The notes: generated from the letters alone by a model not told the origin. A stretch of DNA of 6,546 nucleotides from Holophagaceae bacterium UBA706 (GCA_002298155.1 DBME01000389.1:2583-9128), one strand, 5' to 3'; positions 1 through 6,278 are shown, numbered from the stretch's first letter. Numbers and translations: made by a program.

Positions 1-1618
1 CGCCGGCGATGCCGTCGGCCAGGGCGGAAGCCCTGCGGATGATGCGCTCGGGGTAGCCGTTGATCTCCAGCAGCCGGATCGCGGCCCGGGACGTGCAGGG
101 GCCCGGCTGGATCCGGTAGCTGAAGCGGCATTGGCCGTCGACGATCTGTTCGCTGAAGTGGGACACCTGGTAGGCGTCCCCCAGCATGCCCTGCAGCTCC
201 AGGTCGTGGGTGGTGACAACAACCAGATGGCGGCGTCCCAGGTGCTCCAGCACCGCCGCGGAGGCCGCGATGCGTTCCGTGGTGTTCGTGCCCCGGAAGA
301 TCTCGTCGATGAGGAAGAGGTGGAGCGACTCGCCGTCCCCCGCGCGGATGAAGGCCAGGAGGCGCTCCAGCTCGGCGAAGTAGTAGCTCTGGCCCGCCTG
401 GAGGCTGTCCTCCCGCCGGATGGAGGAGGCCACCACGGCCCGGGGCAGCAGGGCCTCGCGCGCCAGGGCGATGTTGAGGGTGCGGGCCAGGATGAGGTTG
501 AGGCCAACGGTGCGCATGAAGGTGGTCTTGCCGGCCATGTTGGAGCCGGTGATGAGCACCGACCTGCCGCCGGGGTCCAGGTCGTTGCCCACGGGGGCGG
601 CCACCAGCGGGTGGTAGGCGTCCCGGAGGCGCAGCTCCCGGCCCCTGCCCAGCACGGGCACGGTGGAATGGGGCAGGCCCTCCAGGTAGGAGGCCACGGA
701 GATCGCCGCGTCCAGGGAGGCCACGGCCTCCAGCAGGTCGATCAGCTCCTCCTGGTGCCGCCGCAGGGGCGTGATGGCCCTCACGAACACCAGGATGTCC
801 AGCAGGAGGAACATGTTCAGGTAGCCGATGAAGGACGTGCCGATGTCGCCGATGGTGGTGCGGTCCACCACCAGCCAGCTGATGCGCCGGCGCAAGGCCG
901 CGGCCATGGGCGCCGCCGCCCGCGCCCGCCGCAGTTCGGGCAGGCGGTGGGGATCCGGCAGGACCGCCAGCTCGACGCAGATGCCCAGGAGCTTTTCCAG
1001 CTGCGAGAACCCCGGGAGGTAGGGCGAAATCCGCCGCCCATAGGTCTCGTTCAGGAAGATGTTGAACGGGATCAGCAGAAGCACCGGCGCCAGGAACAGC
1101 GGGTGGAAGAAGAGCCCCGCCAGCGACCCCAGCGAGGCGAGGCTCACCAGGAACAGCAGCCAGGTGAACCAGGGCCGCGGGGGCAGGTCATGCATGAGCA
1201 GCGGCGCGAGCCAGGAAGCGTCCTGATGTTCCAGGTGGGCCAGCTGGAGCTGGAGCTTTTCCCGCAGGTCCGCATCCTCCCGGAAGATGGCGTACTGCCG
1301 GGCCCGCTCCGCCAGCACGCGGTCGCTCTCCTGGTAGGTGTGCAACTGGTGGTAGAGCATCTGCCGGCCGGGCGCGCTCCGGGTGCGGTCCATCATTGCG
1401 AACACCTCGTCCAGGGCGAGGTCCTTCCAGGTGGTGTCATCCACGATGGGCCCGGTGACGGGCTTCAGGTCGTGGTAGGAGGCGATGAGAACGAAGTCCC
1501 GCTCCCGGGCCTCCTCCTTCCCCCAGCTGTCGCGCAACCGCTGGAGCCGGCTCCGCCCCGGGCGGAAGAAGGCCGCGCACCGGGCGGCGAAGTCGCGGAG
1601 GTAGGCTGTCAGAAGCAT
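1..1618 (-). CDS. MutS-family ATPase with membrane segments (3' end cut by window edge)
   Basis: The minus strand reads without a stop from 1618 to the left edge (539 codons). The C-terminal half is a MutS domain V ABC-type ATPase: Walker A G358-SNMAGKTT with K364, a signature-like SYYFAEL at 411-417, Walker B FLIDE with D438/E439, then FRGTNTTE, and switch His471 in TTHD. After this comes the usual helical tail with PGPCTS near 506-510. Residues about 65-95 look like the start of the MutS core (domain III). No mismatch-binding domain I with its Phe-x-Glu is present. Three hydrophobic stretches interrupt the core at about 149-170, 172-189 and 262-281, so the protein is probably membrane-anchored, unlike MutS or MutS2. 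ATPase activity is supported; a mismatch-repair role is not. The ATG at 1618 is the only ATG after the upstream stop at 1673-1675; TTG at 1621 is an alternative start. No strong ribosome site is seen. Probably only a few C-terminal residues are missing. Confidence 0.9.
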   Translation of the reverse strand, partial: MLLTAYLRDFAARCAAFFRPGRSRLQRLRDSWGKEEARERDFVLIASYHDLKPVTGPIVDDTTWKDLALDEVFAMMDRTRSAPGRQMLYHQLHTYQESDRVLAERARQYAIFREDADLREKLQLQLAHLEHQDASWLAPLLMHDLPPRPWFTWLLFLVSLASLGSLAGLFFHPLFLAPVLLLIPFNIFLNETYGRRISPYLPGFSQLEKLLGICVELAVLPDPHRLPELRRARAAAPMAAALRRRISWLVVDRTTIGDIGTSFIGYLNMFLLLDILVFVRAITPLRRHQEELIDLLEAVASLDAAISVASYLEGLPHSTVPVLGRGRELRLRDAYHPLVAAPVGNDLDPGGRSVLITGSNMAGKTTFMRTVGLNLILARTLNIALAREALLPRAVVASSIRREDSLQAGQSYYFAELERLLAFIRAGDGESLHLFLIDEIFRGTNTTERIAASAAVLEHLGRRHLVVVTTHDLELQGMLGDAYQVSHFSEQIVDGQCRFSYRIQPGPCTSRAAIRLLEINGYPERIIRRASALADGIAG

Positions 1619-1770
1619 CAAGGATCCGGGTTCCGCGATGGGGCGCGTAGGGCATGGGGAGGATGCTTCATTCTACCAGAGCGGTGAAAGGCCGAGGCCG
1701 GGCCGCCAGGAAACCTGATCCGTTCCCGGCCCACATGGCAAGGGGGTCACCGCCCCGCCGGAAAGCTGCC
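1619..1770. other. Divergent spacer between the MutS-family gene and the 196-residue exported protein gene
   Basis: This 152-bp spacer must hold the start signals for both flanking genes. The best minus-strand -10-like hexamer is TAGAAT (read on minus, 1675-1670), but no matching -35 lies 16-18 bp upstream of it. On the plus strand a nested inverted repeat can be drawn: GGCCGGG at 1696-1702 with CCCGGCC at 1725-1731, enclosing CAGG-AAA-CCTG at 1707-1717. In DNA this GC-rich such arms can arise by chance. An in-frame ATG at 1735 and another at 1654 precede the chosen start of the plus-strand gene, but they would put a charged Arg/Pro-rich stretch before its signal peptide. Confidence 0.4.
1760..1765 (+). 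promoter_or_regulatory. Ribosome binding site deciding the start at 1771
   Basis: GGAAAG ends five bases before the ATG at 1771. Together with the signal peptide that begins exactly there, it favours 1771 over the in-frame ATGs at 1654 and 1735. Confidence 0.5.
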
Positions 1771-2361
1771 ATGCGACCTTGCCCTGCCCTCCTCCACGCC
1801 GCCCTGGTCCTGGCCGGGCCCCTTTCCGCCTGGGCCGCCGGGCAACCTGAAGCCGTCTTCGTGAACCAGTCCGGACGGCCCCTAACCGTGTCCCCGTACG
1901 AGCCCGAGGGCACGTCCCGGCCACCCCACACCAGCGATCTCCTGGTCAGGTCCTGCGCCGCAACGTCGCGGGCCCTGCGGCGCATGGACGGCTCCCGGCC
2001 CTTGGAGCGGCTGGACCTGGCGCACGGGGACGGGGCCACCTTCCACCTGGATTTCCCGGTGCCGGAGCCCGCGGGGGAATCTGCCTGGGACCATTACTTC
2101 CTCCAGGTGGACCCGGAGGGGGGACAGCCCTTCGTGCTGATCTTCACGGGGGCGATCCTGGAAGCGGAGGGCGAGGGGCACGAACGGGAGGCCTCGGGCG
2201 TGCTGGACGAGCACCGGTTCCTCCTGCCGGATTCCAGCAAGACCACCGCCATGCCCGGCGCCTCGCCGGATGCGCCCCGGCCGGTCCTGGAGCGGGATGC
2301 GGCGGGGAGGTTCATCTTCCGGGGCTTTTCGGGCGCCACGGAGACCAAGGCCCAGGCATAG
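1771..2361 (+). CDS. Exported protein of unknown function (196 aa)
   Basis: I do not recognise a family. Residues 1-22 form a signal peptide: MRPC, a hydrophobic core rich in Ala/Leu/Val, then an AWA site with likely cleavage before AGQPEA. The roughly 174-residue mature part has no further membrane segment and no lipobox Cys at the cleavage point. It opens with VFVNQSGRPLTV, the kind of short beta-strand start found in small periplasmic or secreted beta-sandwich proteins. It continues with an acidic, Trp/Tyr-containing middle (HLDFPVPEP, then WDHYFLQVDPEGG) and FVLIFTGAILEAEGEG, and ends in a polar, probably loosely ordered tail. A single Cys in the mature part (CAATSRALRR region) argues against internal disulfides. 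Stop TAG is at 2359-2361. The next gene on the same strand starts 110 bp downstream, so co-transcription is possible. It reads as a real gene because of the signal peptide, the ribosome site and consistent codon bias, but no function can be stated. Confidence 0.75.
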   Translation: MRPCPALLHAALVLAGPLSAWAAGQPEAVFVNQSGRPLTVSPYEPEGTSRPPHTSDLLVRSCAATSRALRRMDGSRPLERLDLAHGDGATFHLDFPVPEPAGESAWDHYFLQVDPEGGQPFVLIFTGAILEAEGEGHEREASGVLDEHRFLLPDSSKTTAMPGASPDAPRPVLERDAAGRFIFRGFSGATETKAQA

Positions 2362-2471
2362 GTCTACCGATATCCGGGTTATCCTGGAGGGGATTCCTCC
2401 CCATCCGCCCATCCATGGGCCCCCCCCCCGTCCCGCCTGGGCATGCCTCAACGGTTGCCCCAAGGCCCGCC
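2362..2471 (+). other. Spacer with a ten-C homopolymer and a small hairpin
   Basis: The 110-bp gap holds a short perfect hairpin, GGAGG at 2386-2390 with CCTCC at 2396-2400 and a five-base loop. No T-run follows it, so it is a poor terminator. A run of ten C lies at 2420-2429, ending 42 bp before the start at 2472. No well-spaced -35/-10 pair is seen; TATCCT at 2380-2385 is the nearest -10-like hexamer. Confidence 0.5.
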
Positions 2472-3227
2472 ATGACCCAATTCCGATTCCTCGTTCCCCT
2501 CCTCCTGGGAATGGCCGTCCAGGCCCAGGCACCGGCCGGCTACTACGCCAGCATCCAGGCGCACGCGACCTCGGCCCTGTCGGACAAGGCCTTCCGCCAG
2601 CTGGAGGTCAAGGCCCGCGCGGAGGCTTCCAACCCCCGCGTCTACGAAGCGCTCTCGGATGCCTTCCTGGGTACCACCGAGAAGATCTGGGCCGTGGTCT
2701 ACGCGGAGGCAGCCTGCAACCTGGATCCTGCCGGCAAGGGACGCGAGGCGTACGGCGCCCGCATCGCGAAAGTGCTCCAGGGCTCCCTCACCAAGACGCC
2801 TGATGGCGCCTCCATCTCCTTGACGCAGAATGTGGAAGTGACCGAAACCACTCAGGGAGTGCCCTTCGAGAACAACTACGAAATCAGTTTCCTGCTGTCC
2901 ACGGTCACCTCGGGTGCCACGTGCTTCCCCTTGAACCTCGCCGCCCTGCATCTCGTCCGCCGTGCCCAGCTGGAAACCTGGAGGGAGAAGGCCCTGCCGC
3001 TGAATTCCTTCCTCCAGGGGTTGCTGGACATCATGGATGCCGGTCACCTGGAGGCCTACCACTACTGGCTGTTCGGCTCCGCCTTCCCGGCCGAAGCCAA
3101 GGCCTGGAACAAGGATCATGCGAAGGCGCAGCAGCAATGGCTCGGGTGGCTCGCCCAGCACCCGTTCAAGGTGGATCGCCCGGATTTCCATCGGCCTCTG
3201 CCAGCGGAACCCGTCCCCGCGGCGTGA
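2472..3227 (+). CDS. Exported helical protein of unknown function (251 aa)
   Basis: No family is recognised with confidence. Residues 1-20 are a signal peptide (MTQFRF, hydrophobic core, then QAQA with cleavage before PAGYY). The mature protein looks mainly helical. The region around LEVKARAEASNPRVYEAL to AEAACNLDP (residues about 44-85) has the spacing of a TPR-like helix pair, though one repeat cannot be called safely. A middle stretch (about 105-150) is beta-like, with SISLTQNVEVTETT and NYEISFLLSTV. The C-terminal part is aromatic and charged, with HLEAYHYWLFG and later a WNKDHAKAQQQWLGWL helix at about 215-230. A role as a periplasmic or secreted scaffold or binding protein would fit, but that is inference. 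The start at 2472 is chosen because the signal peptide begins there. An in-frame ATG at 2415 would add 19 residues read through the poly-C run. The ribosome site is weak (AAGG at 2462-2465). Stop TGA is at 3225-3227, 185 bp before the DUF5666 gene. Confidence 0.8.
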   Translation: MTQFRFLVPLLLGMAVQAQAPAGYYASIQAHATSALSDKAFRQLEVKARAEASNPRVYEALSDAFLGTTEKIWAVVYAEAACNLDPAGKGREAYGARIAKVLQGSLTKTPDGASISLTQNVEVTETTQGVPFENNYEISFLLSTVTSGATCFPLNLAALHLVRRAQLETWREKALPLNSFLQGLLDIMDAGHLEAYHYWLFGSAFPAEAKAWNKDHAKAQQQWLGWLAQHPFKVDRPDFHRPLPAEPVPAA

Positions 3228-3412
3228 CCTCCTGACCCACCGACCGGATGGGTGAGCAATTCCGGACCGGATCTTTGGGGATGCCGCCCGGCGGCTGATC
3301 CTGGGGAGTCCCTTCACCGCGGCGGCCTGCCCGACCAGGCCGTTCCGGAGGTCCGCCTCCGAACGCGGACTCCCCCCCGGGCCGCACCTGCAGCCCCATC
3401 CCAGGAGCCACC
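3228..3412 (+). promoter_or_regulatory. Possible folded leader region upstream of the DUF5666 lipoprotein gene
   Basis: Several perfect inverted repeats stack here and nest without conflict. GGATC 3269-3273 pairs with GATCC 3297-3301 around an inner GCCGC/GCGGC hairpin (3283-3295). Next, a nine-base arm GGGGAGTCC (3303-3311) pairs with GGACTCCCC (3367-3375) and closes over two hairpins: CGGCCTG/CAGGCCG (3323-3329 with 3336-3342, extendable by two G-U pairs) and CGGAGG/CCTCCG (3346-3351 with 3356-3361). This gives a three-way-junction drawing. A competing hairpin GTCCGC/GCGGAC (3351-3356 with 3365-3370) would break both the outer stem and the last hairpin. No known riboswitch core is recognised and the promoter is not identified. 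ACCGGAT occurs twice at 3243-3249 and 3266-3272, 23 bp apart. The high GC content makes chance pairing a serious alternative. Confidence 0.35.
3403..3407 (+). promoter_or_regulatory. Ribosome binding site of the DUF5666 lipoprotein gene
   Basis: AGGAG with a five-base gap to the ATG at 3413, the strongest Shine-Dalgarno match on the plus strand of this window. It lies just outside the inverted repeats upstream, which end at 3375. Confidence 0.75.
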
Positions 3413-4873
3413 ATGTTCCGGAAGAACCCAGCCTCAGCCCTCGCGGCCGTCCTGTCCCTCGTAGCCCTGGTGGCCTGCGGCGGCGGAGGCTCCTCCTCGC
3501 CCGCCATCACCAGCCAGGCCCCCACCCCCGTGACCCTTTCGGGGCCCCTCACCGGCACCGCCACGGCCCTGCAGTTCAACCGGCTGCCCGTATCGGCCGC
3601 CTCAGCCACCGTGACCCTGAACGGCACGGCCGCCACGCCCGCCCAGCTCCAGCCCGGCGTGGTGATCGTGGCTTCCGCCACCCAGTCCAGCACCGGCCTC
3701 ACCCTTACGTCCGTGGATGTGATCCAGGAACTGGAAGGCCCCATCACGGCCATCGACCCCGCGGCGGCCACCTTCGTGGTCCTGGGTGTCACGGTCTCCG
3801 TTAACGCCTTGACCCTGCTGGAGGACGCCCACGCCGACGGCACCCTGACCACCTTGACCCTGGCAGATTTCGCCGTGGGGAACACCGTCAAGGTCTTCGG
3901 CAATCCCCTGGCCGCGGGCGGGGTCCTCGCCACGCGCGTGGAACGCCGCACCGCCGGGGATTCAGGTGAAGTGGAGATCCGCGGCACCGCCACCGGCCTG
4001 GACACCACCGCCAAGACCTTCTCCCTGGGCACCACCACCGTCAACTATGCCGCAGCCACCGTCACCGGGACCCTGGCGGAAGGATCGCCCGTGGAAGTGG
4101 AAGGCACCCTGGCTGGGGCGATCCTCAATGCCGCCCGGGTGAAGGTCGACACCGGCCACCGGGGCCACGGCGACGACAAGGTGGAAGCCGCGGGCACCAT
4201 CACCGGCTACGACGCCGCCGCCAAGACCTTCCTGCTGGGAACCCTCAAGGTGGACTTCTCCTCGGCCGCCGTCACCGGCACCCTGGCCGATGGCGCCACC
4301 GTCGAGGCCCGGGGCGCCCTGAGCGCCGCCGACCCCACGATCCTGGTGGCCACCCGCGTCGAAGTGCGCTTCGCCAAGGGCGGCAACGGCTCCTCCGACG
4401 ACGAGGCCAAGGCCCCCATCTCCGCCATCACCCCCGCGGACCTCACCCTGGTGGTGGGCGGCGTGACCTTCTGGACGGACGCGGACACCCTGATCCTGGA
4501 CGACGACGCCCCCCTGGCCTTCAGTGCCCTCGCCGTGGGCGACTTCGTCGAAGTGCGCGCCCTCACCACCCGGCTCAACACCGCCGGCCAGCCCTACGCC
4601 ACCCGCATCGAGCGGGGCTCCTCCCAGGGCCATGACGGCAGCGCGGAAAGCAGCCTGGAAGGCATGGTCGCCGGCTTCGACGCCACCTACCAGACCTTCA
4701 TGGTCGGCGGCACGACCGTCGTGGTCACCGCGTCCACCACCTACCGCCTGGGCGACACGGACCTGAGCGCCGCCGCTTTCTGGGGGACGGACCGTTCGGG
4801 CCTGAAGGTCGAGGTTTCGGGCGCCCTGGTCACCGGAACCCTGACCGCCACCGAGATCCGCATCAAGAACTAG
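3413..4873 (+). CDS. DUF5666 multi-repeat lipoprotein
   Basis: A 486-residue envelope lipoprotein. The signal peptide (MFRKN, hydrophobic core) ends in the lipobox LVAC with Cys22 as lipidation site, followed by a GGGGSSS tether. No Asp follows the Cys, so by the enterobacterial +2 rule (if valid here) it would go to the outer membrane. The rest is about six diverged beta repeats of the DUF5666 type: roughly 41-103, 105-178, 186-245, 256-319, 331-401 and 413-484. Each runs as Gly-x-(I/A)-x-x-(Y/L/F)-D, then KTF-x-hydrophobic-Gly, then G-x-x-VEVxG, ending in A-x-R-(I/V)-E/K-(V/I). Repeats 3 and 4 match best and are offset by exactly 70 residues (AKTF at 200 and 270, VTGTLA at 217 and 287), suggesting a recent internal duplication. 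Linkers between repeats are rich in Gly, Asp, His and Ser. The biochemical role of DUF5666 is not established; no catalytic residues are evident. Its 3' end faces the C1 protease gene across a shared hairpin. Confidence 0.88.
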   Translation: MFRKNPASALAAVLSLVALVACGGGGSSSPAITSQAPTPVTLSGPLTGTATALQFNRLPVSAASATVTLNGTAATPAQLQPGVVIVASATQSSTGLTLTSVDVIQELEGPITAIDPAAATFVVLGVTVSVNALTLLEDAHADGTLTTLTLADFAVGNTVKVFGNPLAAGGVLATRVERRTAGDSGEVEIRGTATGLDTTAKTFSLGTTTVNYAAATVTGTLAEGSPVEVEGTLAGAILNAARVKVDTGHRGHGDDKVEAAGTITGYDAAAKTFLLGTLKVDFSSAAVTGTLADGATVEARGALSAADPTILVATRVEVRFAKGGNGSSDDEAKAPISAITPADLTLVVGGVTFWTDADTLILDDDAPLAFSALAVGDFVEVRALTTRLNTAGQPYATRIERGSSQGHDGSAESSLEGMVAGFDATYQTFMVGGTTVVVTASTTYRLGDTDLSAAAFWGTDRSGLKVEVSGALVTGTLTATEIRIKN

Positions 4874-4885
4874 CCTCGTACCTGC

Positions 4886-4918
4886 GAAGAAGCCCTCCCC
4901 GCCGGGGAGGGCTTCTTC
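4886..4918. terminator. Bidirectional intrinsic terminator between convergent genes
   Basis: A perfect 15-bp inverted repeat (4886-4900 with 4904-4918) with a three-base loop. The outer part of each arm is GAAGAA/TTCTTC, so transcripts from either side end the hairpin in a U-rich stretch (CTTCTTCTT on plus; CTTCTTC on minus). It starts 12 bases after the DUF5666 stop and lies 16 bases past the C1 protease stop, in the correct place to end both messages. Confidence 0.85.
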
Positions 4919-4934
4919 TTGTGCCTGGCGGTTT

Positions 4935-5933
4935 CTAGTTCGTGACCCACGCGGGTGAGGTGCCCACCGCGCTGACGCCGTACTTGATCCACATGAAGCC
5001 GTTGGTGCCCCACTGGCTGCTCCAGGAGTTCTTCAGGAGCCAGGCGCCCTTGGCGTCGTCCCAGCCCACGAGGAGGACGGCGTGGTTGGGCTGGTTGTAG
5101 CCGGAAGTGCCCGTGAACACCCCGCGCTTGTATGCCTGGAAGGCCTCGTCGGCGTAGACGCCCACGCAGACGCTGCCCCACTTGTAGATGGCGTTCTTGA
5201 TGGCGGTGACCGAAGGGACGCCGTTGCCGGTGCCCACGTAGCCCCACTGGCTCACGCCCGTGTAGGTGGTGTTGGTCTCGAAGCTGCAGGAGACCTGCTG
5301 GGCCACGTAGGGGAAGGCGGTGGCGGGCACAGCGCCCTTGTAGTAGCCGCTGCCGCGGCCGACGTTGGCGGGCATGAGCATGTCGAAGGCATACCAGCCG
5401 CCCTGGCAGCCGTAGCCGCTGGGGTTGCAGGACAGCACCTGCTGCTCGGAGAGGATCGTGATGTCACCGCTGGTCGTGATGGAGCCGTCGGCGTTGACGC
5501 GGCCGCGGGGGGCGCCGTGCTTCTTGAGGACCGCGCCTTCAAGGTTGCCGATGGTCGCGAAGGCCCAGCAGCTGCCGCACTGGCCCTGGTTCTTGACGGT
5601 GCTGAACCAGCCGACGTAGGTCTTGGGCAGGGTCACGGGCACCAGGTCCTCCACCTCGTCGTTGAGGTAGCCGCCCTGGGCATGGGCCGCGTAATCGTAC
5701 TGGCGCAGTTCGGGCTTGAGACCGCAGAGCTGGTCGAGGCTGAATTCCATGGCGGGGTTGACGCCCACTTCGTAGGTTCCCCCTTCCCGGTTGACCTGGG
5801 CGCGGATCTTCTCCACCTGGAGGGTCAGAGACGGATCGAACTGCTTGATGCCCGGTTCGTCGGCGGCGAGGAAGGGGGAGGCGCCCAGGGTCAGGACGAA
5901 GGCGAGGGTGGTGGAAAGGGGAGAATTTTTCAT
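4935..5933 (-). CDS. Secreted papain-family (C1) cysteine protease
   Basis: A 332-residue peptidase C1A precursor. The signal peptide is residues 1-24 (MKNSPLS, hydrophobic core, FLAA, then DEPG). A propeptide of about 75 residues follows, without a recognisable ERFNIN motif, though GVNPAMEFS at 57-65 resembles the end of an I29-type inhibitor region. The mature protease begins near 98 (PVTLPKTYVGWFSTVKNQGQCG). Catalytic residues are all present: oxyanion Gln118 and nucleophile Cys122 in GQCGSCWAF, His284 in NHAVLLVGW, and Asn302 in KNSWSSQWG. The GCxGG motif is at 175-179. By analogy with papain, disulfides C119-C176 and C169-C216 are expected; C256 has no obvious partner except propeptide C70. 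There is no C-terminal extension or sorting domain, so it is probably a freely secreted or periplasmic endopeptidase activated by propeptide removal. The start at 5933 is set by the ribosome site and signal peptide; an in-frame ATG at 6119 would add 62 unlikely residues. Divergent from the S9-like gene. Confidence 0.95.
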   Translation of the reverse strand: MKNSPLSTTLAFVLTLGASPFLAADEPGIKQFDPSLTLQVEKIRAQVNREGGTYEVGVNPAMEFSLDQLCGLKPELRQYDYAAHAQGGYLNDEVEDLVPVTLPKTYVGWFSTVKNQGQCGSCWAFATIGNLEGAVLKKHGAPRGRVNADGSITTSGDITILSEQQVLSCNPSGYGCQGGWYAFDMLMPANVGRGSGYYKGAVPATAFPYVAQQVSCSFETNTTYTGVSQWGYVGTGNGVPSVTAIKNAIYKWGSVCVGVYADEAFQAYKRGVFTGTSGYNQPNHAVLLVGWDDAKGAWLLKNSWSSQWGTNGFMWIKYGVSAVGTSPAWVTN

Positions 5934-5939
5934 CTCGAG

Positions 5940-5943
5940 CTCC
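5940..5943 (-). promoter_or_regulatory. Ribosome binding site of the C1 protease
   Basis: On the minus strand GGAG sits six bases before the ATG at 5933. It decides in favour of the start that opens directly into a signal peptide. Confidence 0.7.
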
Positions 5944-5956
5944 AGAAGTGGCGTTT

Positions 5957-5987
5957 GGGCAGAGGAAGGCCGACAGGCCTTTTGCCC
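5957..5987 (-). repeat. Imperfect hairpin in the probable leader of the C1 protease
   Basis: GGGCA/TGCCC (5957-5961 with 5983-5987) and AAGGCC/GGCCTT (5966-5971 with 5976-5981) form one stem with a 4x1 internal loop and a four-base apical loop. It ends 24 bases before the start codon, close to but not covering the ribosome site. No U-run follows, so it is not a terminator. It could stabilise the message or be incidental. Confidence 0.35.
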
Positions 5988-6078
5988 GGTTGTGGGGGTG
6001 ATGCGTTCCGATGGCGCGGGAAACGCGGCGCTGGGACAGGGGACGCATCGCGACCCGGGGACGGTGGCGGGATCGGGA

Positions 6079-6110
6079 ACCCCTCGCACACGCTTGCCGT
6101 GTGCTGGGGT
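6079..6110. repeat. Strong inverted repeat in the divergent peptidase spacer
   Basis: GCACACG at 6086-6092 and CGTGTGC at 6098-6104 form a perfect seven-base inverted repeat with loop CTTGC. It is extended by ACCCC (6079-6083) with GGGGT (6106-6110) beyond a 2x1 mismatch, giving 12 pairs in total. No T-run follows on either strand. It lies roughly mid-spacer, 146 bp from the C1 start and 178 bp from the S9-like start, where it could act as an operator or a transcript hairpin. Confidence 0.45.
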
Positions 6111-6205
6111 GCCGGGCATTCAGCCGCTTCAACCTCGCAACCCAAGGTTCAGCCAAACCCCGGTCATGCGCAAGACCAGCAAGGACTTACGTGATCTCCG
6201 TCATG

Positions 6206-6217
6206 ATGTTGCGACAT
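6206..6217. repeat. Short near-palindrome ATGTTGCGACAT
   Basis: A 12-base palindrome with one mismatched pair, in the least GC-rich part of the spacer and 71 bp upstream of the S9-like start. It has the size of a dimeric regulator half-site pair and overlaps the TTGCGA hexamer. Twelve bases is short enough to occur by chance. Confidence 0.2.
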
Positions 6218-6278
6218 GTTCTCAATGCGTGACCCCTGCTCGGGGAAAGGTCGTTAAGGCTACGCTGGAACCACCTAC

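Noticed and set aside
131..1687. Long plus-strand open frame (518 codons) opposite the MutS-family gene
   Set aside because: Its translation is Gly/Gln/Val/His-rich with no domain or signal, as expected for an antisense shadow of a GC-rich gene; the minus strand shows complete MutS motifs.
1670..1698. Sigma-70 promoter for the MutS-family gene using TAGAAT
   Set aside because: No -35-like hexamer lies 16-18 bp upstream; TTTCAC on the minus strand is only eight bases away, so a full promoter cannot be called.
3235..3253. Terminator after the 251-residue exported protein (ACCCA/TGGGT hairpin)
   Set aside because: The stem is only five pairs and no T-run follows.
2448..3317. Minus-strand open frame of 289 codons opposite the 251-residue exported protein
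   Set aside because: Arg/Gly-rich shadow without a ribosome site or signal; the plus strand has a clean signal peptide and consistent codon bias.
3166..4044. Minus-strand open frame of 292 codons across the DUF5666 gene start
   Set aside because: It runs through the spacer and antisense to the lipoprotein; its composition mirrors the repeat region and no motif is present.
3962..4633. Minus-strand Gly-rich open frame within the DUF5666 gene
   Set aside because: Antisense shadow: its Gly/His/Val bias is simply the complement of the Thr/Ala/Asp-rich repeats.
3413..4873. CRISPR-like or tandem DNA repeat in the DUF5666 gene
   Set aside because: The recurring short strings such as CGCCAAGACCTTC come from diverged protein repeats in frame, not from an array with spacers.
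5082..6194. Plus-strand open frame of 370 codons opposite the C1 protease
   Set aside because: It is low-complexity Gly/Ala/Val and antisense to an intact protease with all catalytic residues.
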